Positions 5,956 to 8,957 of a DNA stretch of 8,957 nt are shown one piece after another. The notes under the pieces were generated by a model, which did not search any database, was not told the origin of the DNA, and saw only the letters and a list, made by a program, of their open reading frames with translations. Numbering within the stretch: the stretch's first letter is position 1; every line of letters begins with the position of its first letter. This DNA is from Clostridia bacterium (lineage in GTDB: Bacteria; Bacillota_A; Clostridia; UBA1212; UBA1255), in contig JAFWZH010000138.1 of the NCBI GenBank assembly GCA_017522515.1, positions 1 to 8,957 on the forward strand, given 5' to 3'. The translations under genes and the position numbers were made by a program.

Positions 5956-6490
5956 TCATCGGATTGGCAATGGTGTATTGTTTTTTAGAACGGCAAAAAT
6001 AGTATGACACAGCTTTCTTGCAATAGCATTTGTAGCTACAAGATGATGCTTACCTTCGCTTCGTTTCTTTTGGTAGTAGGCATTAAATACAGGGTCACAA
6101 AATTCGGCGCAAACAGCGGCAAGATATAGTGCCTTCCTTAAATACGGAGAACCACGTTTGCTTAGATGACCCGAAGTAGCTTCGTATTCACCGGATTGAG
6201 AAACCGAAGAATCAAGACCTGCATAAGCAACAAGTTTAGAAGGATTATCAAAACGATTGATATCTCCGATTTCGCCTAGAATAGTTGCTGCGGTAATGTT
6301 ACCAACACCGGGAATAGTTTTTATGTAGATATCCGTTGCAGAAAGCAAAGTGTCGATTTCCTCTTCTACGGAATGTACCTGTTCTTCGATGAAACAGCAT
6401 TTCACAGACGAAAGAACGGGTATCGGCTACACCTTGCAGGGAGATTAACACCGCTCTGCCGCTTTTTCTTTTTAGAATTCTATTTACCAT
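5956..6490 (-). pseudogene. IS110/IS1111-family transposase, broken C-terminal remnant
   Basis: The main open piece (5956-6405, 149 codons) is the IS116/IS110/IS902 C-terminal transposase domain: the helix-hairpin-helix IPGVGNITAATILGEIGD, then NPSKLVAYAGLD, the Ser-Gly motif VSQSG (Ser71 of this piece, where IS110 enzymes have the catalytic serine), then KRGSPYLRKALYLAA. A second frame from 6490 carries what seems to be the preceding segment (RILKRKSGRAVLISLQGV), so a frameshift lies near 6400-6435. The N-terminal DEDD/RuvC-like domain, about half the usual protein, is absent. At the 3' end an A6 run precedes the stop; a one-base loss there would open a frame to 5829-5831. It is therefore a dead fragment, and no bridge-RNA region can be assigned. 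Confidence 0.85.
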
Positions 6491-6503
6491 TTTTGAAAAA
6501 ATA

Positions 6504-6532
6504 TTGATTTTGGTAATTTATATGAGTATAAT
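6504..6532 (+). promoter_or_regulatory. Sigma-A promoter of the AAA_14/DUF4143 gene
   Basis: TTGATT at 6504-6509, a 17 bp spacer, and a consensus TATAAT at 6527-6532, about 20 bp before the GTG start. The predicted start site near 6539 leaves a leader of ~15 nt that contains the GAGGTG ribosome site (6541-6546, 7 nt from the start). This is the best promoter in the window. Confidence 0.75.
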
Positions 6533-6553
6533 ATAAATGCGAGGTGACAAAAA

Positions 6554-7753
6554 GTGAAACTCATTAATCGTAACCAATATTTAGAAAAAATGATTCGTGT
6601 AATTGGAACACCGGATATTAAGGTGATTACTGGTGTGCGCCGTAGTGGTAAATCAAAATTGCTCGAAGCATTTAAGGACTATATCGAAACAGAATATGCT
6701 GATTATAATATCATTCACATCAATTTTAACTTGCCTGAATTTGATCATTTGCTTGAATATAAGCCTTTATATGAATATATAAAATCACAGTATTCAAAAG
6801 ACAAGCAAAACTTTGTTTTAATTGATGAAGTTCAGATGTGTCAAGATTTCGAAAAAGCAATCAACGGTCTGCACGCAACAGAGCAATATGATATTTATAT
6901 TACTAGTTCAAATGCGTTCTTGTTAAGTTCTGATCTTGCCACTCTTTTTACAGGGAGAACATTTGAAATCAAGGTATATCCATTCTCCTTTAGTGAATAT
7001 ATGCAATATTTTAATTATAGCGACAAGTTTACCGCTGTTGATAAGTATATGATTGAGGGCGGTATGGCAGGTTCATATCTATATAAAGATCAAGAAGCCA
7101 AATTTGATTATATTGCTGATGTTTTTGATACATTGATTGTGCGAGATATTCGCAAAAAGTATAAAATTCGTAATATGCAGTTGATGGATAGAATTGTAGA
7201 TTTTTTAATGGATAACATCTCAAATCTTTCTTCTGCGCGCAGTATTACAAATACATTAAGTAGCATTAAAGAAAAGGTTAATCACGTTACAGTCAGTTCC
7301 TATATACAGTATCTGTGCAATGCCTTTGCCTTTTACAAAATTCGCAGATATGATATAAAAGGCAAAAAGTATTTGTCCAGCAACGATAAATATTATCTGA
7401 GCGACCATACTTTCCGTTACGCAAAACTTGGAACTAAGAATATGGACTATGGCAGAGTAATTGAAAATATTGTCGCCATAGAGCTGTTGCGTAGAGGATA
7501 CGAGGTGTATGTCGGGGTTCTTTATAAGAAAGAAATAGACTTTGTGGCTATCAAACGCAACGAAAAAATCTATATTCAAGTATCAGACAATATTAGTGAT
7601 GAAAAAACTTTTGAGCGAGAGGTTTCTCCGCTTTTGCAAATAAAAGATGCTTATCCTAAAATGGTAATTGCCCGTACACACCACGACGAATATCAGTATG
7701 AAGGGATAAGGATTGTTGATATTGCGGATTGGCTGCTTGATTTCCAAAAATAA
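6554..7753 (+). CDS. AAA_14 ATPase with C-terminal DUF4143 domain
   Basis: 399 residues starting at GTG, supported by GAGGTG 7 nt upstream. Residues 1-~165 are an AAA_14-type ATPase: Walker A GVRRSGKS (27-34), Walker B FVLIDEVQ (87-94), a sensor-like TSSNAFLLS (117-125; usually TGSN), then LFTGR and the PFSFSEY motif (143-149) typical of the family. Residues ~190-399 are the DUF4143 part, with a winged-helix region (~215-290) and a nuclease-fold-like tail (RVIENIVAIELLRRGYEVYVG, then EIDFVAIKRNEKIYIQV). The family is widespread in bacteria and archaea, is cytoplasmic, and its biological role is unsettled. Length is normal and both ATP motifs are intact. It has its own promoter just outside the IS110 remnant and probably forms a single-gene unit. 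A few relatives carry a catalytic PD-(D/E)XK set; I cannot say that this one does. Confidence 0.9.
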   Translation: MKLINRNQYLEKMIRVIGTPDIKVITGVRRSGKSKLLEAFKDYIETEYADYNIIHINFNLPEFDHLLEYKPLYEYIKSQYSKDKQNFVLIDEVQMCQDFEKAINGLHATEQYDIYITSSNAFLLSSDLATLFTGRTFEIKVYPFSFSEYMQYFNYSDKFTAVDKYMIEGGMAGSYLYKDQEAKFDYIADVFDTLIVRDIRKKYKIRNMQLMDRIVDFLMDNISNLSSARSITNTLSSIKEKVNHVTVSSYIQYLCNAFAFYKIRRYDIKGKKYLSSNDKYYLSDHTFRYAKLGTKNMDYGRVIENIVAIELLRRGYEVYVGVLYKKEIDFVAIKRNEKIYIQVSDNISDEKTFEREVSPLLQIKDAYPKMVIARTHHDEYQYEGIRIVDIADWLLDFQK

Positions 7754-7810
7754 CAAACCTACAACTTTGAAAAATAGAAGTTGATTGGTAAAACAAATAT
7801 CAGGAGAAAA

Positions 7811-7924
7811 ATGAACGATATGAAAAGTTTCCAATACAAAGGAAAGGCAATTTACTATACTGCAAAAGACATTGACATCAATCTAAGAGAGCGAAACGGT
7901 GTCGAGATGGCAGTTTGTTTATAA
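7811..7924 (+). CDS. Small ORF, 37 codons, unknown
   Basis: ATG at 7811 follows AGGAG (7802-7806) with only 4 nt between, and the frame runs 37 codons to TAA. The product begins MNDMKSFQYKGKAIYY and is mildly charged, with no membrane segment. I do not recognise it; it reads like the first part of a longer protein and could be a truncated gene. It ends 15 bp before the lipoprotein start, so the two may be cotranscribed. The rest of 7754-7939 shows only a weak CAACTT/AAGTTG dyad (7762-7783) without a T run. Confidence 0.4.
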   Translation: MNDMKSFQYKGKAIYYTAKDIDINLRERNGVEMAVCL

Positions 7925-7939
7925 AAAAGAGGGAGTCAA

Positions 7940-8359
7940 TTGAAAAAAGTTATTAAAAAGTTAATTATATTATATTCTTTGGTTATGTTTGTCGGAACTT
8001 TCAGCGCTTGTCGCGGTGGCTTGTACATGGAAGACTTTGTTGATGTTCAGTGGGCATGTAGCGAAATAAATTTGCAGTTTACATATACTGCAGAAGATTC
8101 GGAAAAAGGAACGGGAACACTTATTAAAGACAATAAAACAATTGATATAGTTTGTATGTTTACCTTAAGTAAAAATATTGAAATATACGACAAGTCGGAA
8201 TATGATTTGACTACCGGTGATATTGTATGCCCGGCATTACTTATAGGACATTATAAGATTAAGGATGATGTTGCCACAGTCACTATTGTTGAAGACAATT
8301 TGTTTAATGGTGACTATTTAAATAAAGTAATTTATTTACAAAAGGCGCCCTTATCTTGA
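7940..8359 (+). CDS. Small predicted lipoprotein, unknown function
   Basis: 139 residues starting at TTG, with GAGGGAG (7929-7935) just upstream. The N-terminus is a lipoprotein signal peptide: KKVIKK, a hydrophobic stretch LIILYSLVMFVG, and a lipobox F-S-A-C with Cys24 as the lipidated residue. The mature ~116 residues are probably beta-rich, with alternating strands (for example TGTLIKDNKTIDIVCMFTLS and GHYKIKDDVATVTIV) like small cell-surface or lipocalin-like 'DUF' lipoproteins. It would be anchored on the outer face of the cytoplasmic membrane. A CTTATCT/AGATAAG dyad (8349-8367) overlaps the stop codon but lacks a T run. No family name can be given. Confidence 0.75.
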   Translation: MKKVIKKLIILYSLVMFVGTFSACRGGLYMEDFVDVQWACSEINLQFTYTAEDSEKGTGTLIKDNKTIDIVCMFTLSKNIEIYDKSEYDLTTGDIVCPALLIGHYKIKDDVATVTIVEDNLFNGDYLNKVIYLQKAPLS

Positions 8360-8367
8360 CTAGATAA
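8349..8367. repeat. Inverted repeat at the lipoprotein stop codon
   Basis: CTTATCT and AGATAAG form a perfect 7 bp stem with a 5-nt loop (TGACT) that contains the TGA stop. Without a T run it is a weak terminator at best; it may protect the 3' end of the transcript. No gene is supported in 8368-8517. Confidence 0.4.
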
Positions 8368-8517
8368 GTATTAATGGTATTGGTTATTAGCTTTAAGCTT
8401 AGGTGTATACAATTATTATGTATAGAGGACAAAGGATGAAACTTTTGTAAAGGTGAGAATTGTTTCTACATTAGAGAACTAAATGTGAGTTCCCTTGTTT
8501 ACTTTTTCTAAAATAAT

Positions 8518-8957
8518 ATGTCTGATAAAAACGGCGAACGGCAAAATTTGATAAATCCGATAGCCTTTCAAGGTTGCGATATGTCGTCGGAGATGTTTTT
8601 TGACGGAATATCAGCATACTTGAGAGAGGAATATGATATTGATAATTGCGAAATCGTGTTACATTCAGATGGTGCAAAAAGGACGAAAAAGGCATCAAAC
8701 TCATTCATGAATGTAACGTATGTGATGGATGAATTTCACATCAAAAAGCATCTTAAGAGCCTGTGTGCAGGAGAAATCGGCAGAAAATATGCGCTGGCAT
8801 TGAGGACGTGTGTTGAGTGTAACGGCGGGAAAGTTTCGTCGAAAGATGTTGGGAAAAGACGAAATGAGAACTTTGAGCTTGACAGCAAGAACCGCCGTAG
8901 AAGAAAAGCACCGCCTATACCAAAAGTGGTAGAGCTGTATCAGGAGTACGCGCAGAA
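8518..8957 (+). pseudogene. ISLre2-family (UPF0236) transposase fragment, 5' truncated and open at the window edge
   Basis: The frame is open from 8512, after a TAA, to the last base. Its first ATG is at 8518 and a second is at 8581. The translation matches the middle of ISLre2-type transposases: KNGERQNLINPIAFQG, then FFDGISAYLREEYDID, then the HSDGAK motif (family form GDGA), and YVMDEFHIKKHLKSL (family form FVLDKFHLxKYI). A full protein would have roughly 200 residues before this point, but upstream there is a stop and no related sequence, so the element is broken at its 5' side. The 3' side lies outside the window. It is unlikely to be functional. Confidence 0.7.

Noticed and set aside
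8471..8704. 77-codon - strand open frame
   Set aside because: It is antisense to the ISLre2 transposase fragment, whose + strand motifs are recognisable.

Overview
The window looks like an accessory, horizontally acquired stretch of an AT-rich, low-GC Gram-positive genome, most likely a gut-type Clostridia (Oscillospirales/Lachnospirales-like). This rests on A/T-biased codons, strong AGGAGG-type ribosome sites, use of GTG and TTG starts, a Schlafen/AlbA_2-type ATP-binding protein, an AAA_14/DUF4143 ATPase, and IS110 and ISLre2 remnants. No housekeeping gene, tRNA, rRNA or CRISPR array is visible.

Layout. 2-421: 3' end of an ATP-binding AlbA_2-type regulator (+). 422-784: non-coding, with copy 1 of a ~150 bp repeat and a strong bidirectional hairpin terminator. 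785-1894: a transglutaminase-like protein (-) with an intact Cys-His-Asp triad. 1895-2300: its candidate promoters, a set of 22-23 bp iterated units, copy 2 of the ~150 bp repeat and two inverted repeats. 2301-5850: an array reading half-repeat, FokI-like nuclease gene (2493-4538), full ~300 bp intergenic repeat, DUF4304-like gene (4875-5639), half-repeat. The repeat contains a conserved hairpin, and one inner-stem pair differs in a compensatory way between two copies. 5851-6490: decayed C-terminal remnant of an IS110/IS1111-family transposase (-), abutting the third hairpin. 6504-7753: a near-consensus promoter and an AAA_14/DUF4143 ATPase (+). 7754-8370: a 37-codon small ORF and a small lipoprotein (+). 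8518-8957: a 5'-truncated ISLre2-type transposase running out of the window (+).

How it fits together. The most notable object is the 681-residue protein. It has about four winged-helix segments, then a PD-(D/E)XK domain whose D468...D486-G-K488 arrangement and surrounding motifs closely resemble the FokI cleavage domain, then an extra C-terminal domain. No DNA methyltransferase gene lies next to it in this window. It and the DUF4304-like gene sit in cassette-like units bounded by the same intergenic repeat, so the region may be a modular defence or variable-gene array. The transglutaminase gene is likewise flanked by direct copies of a second, unrelated repeat. Mobility of these units is an inference from repeat layout; no recombinase other than broken transposases is encoded here.
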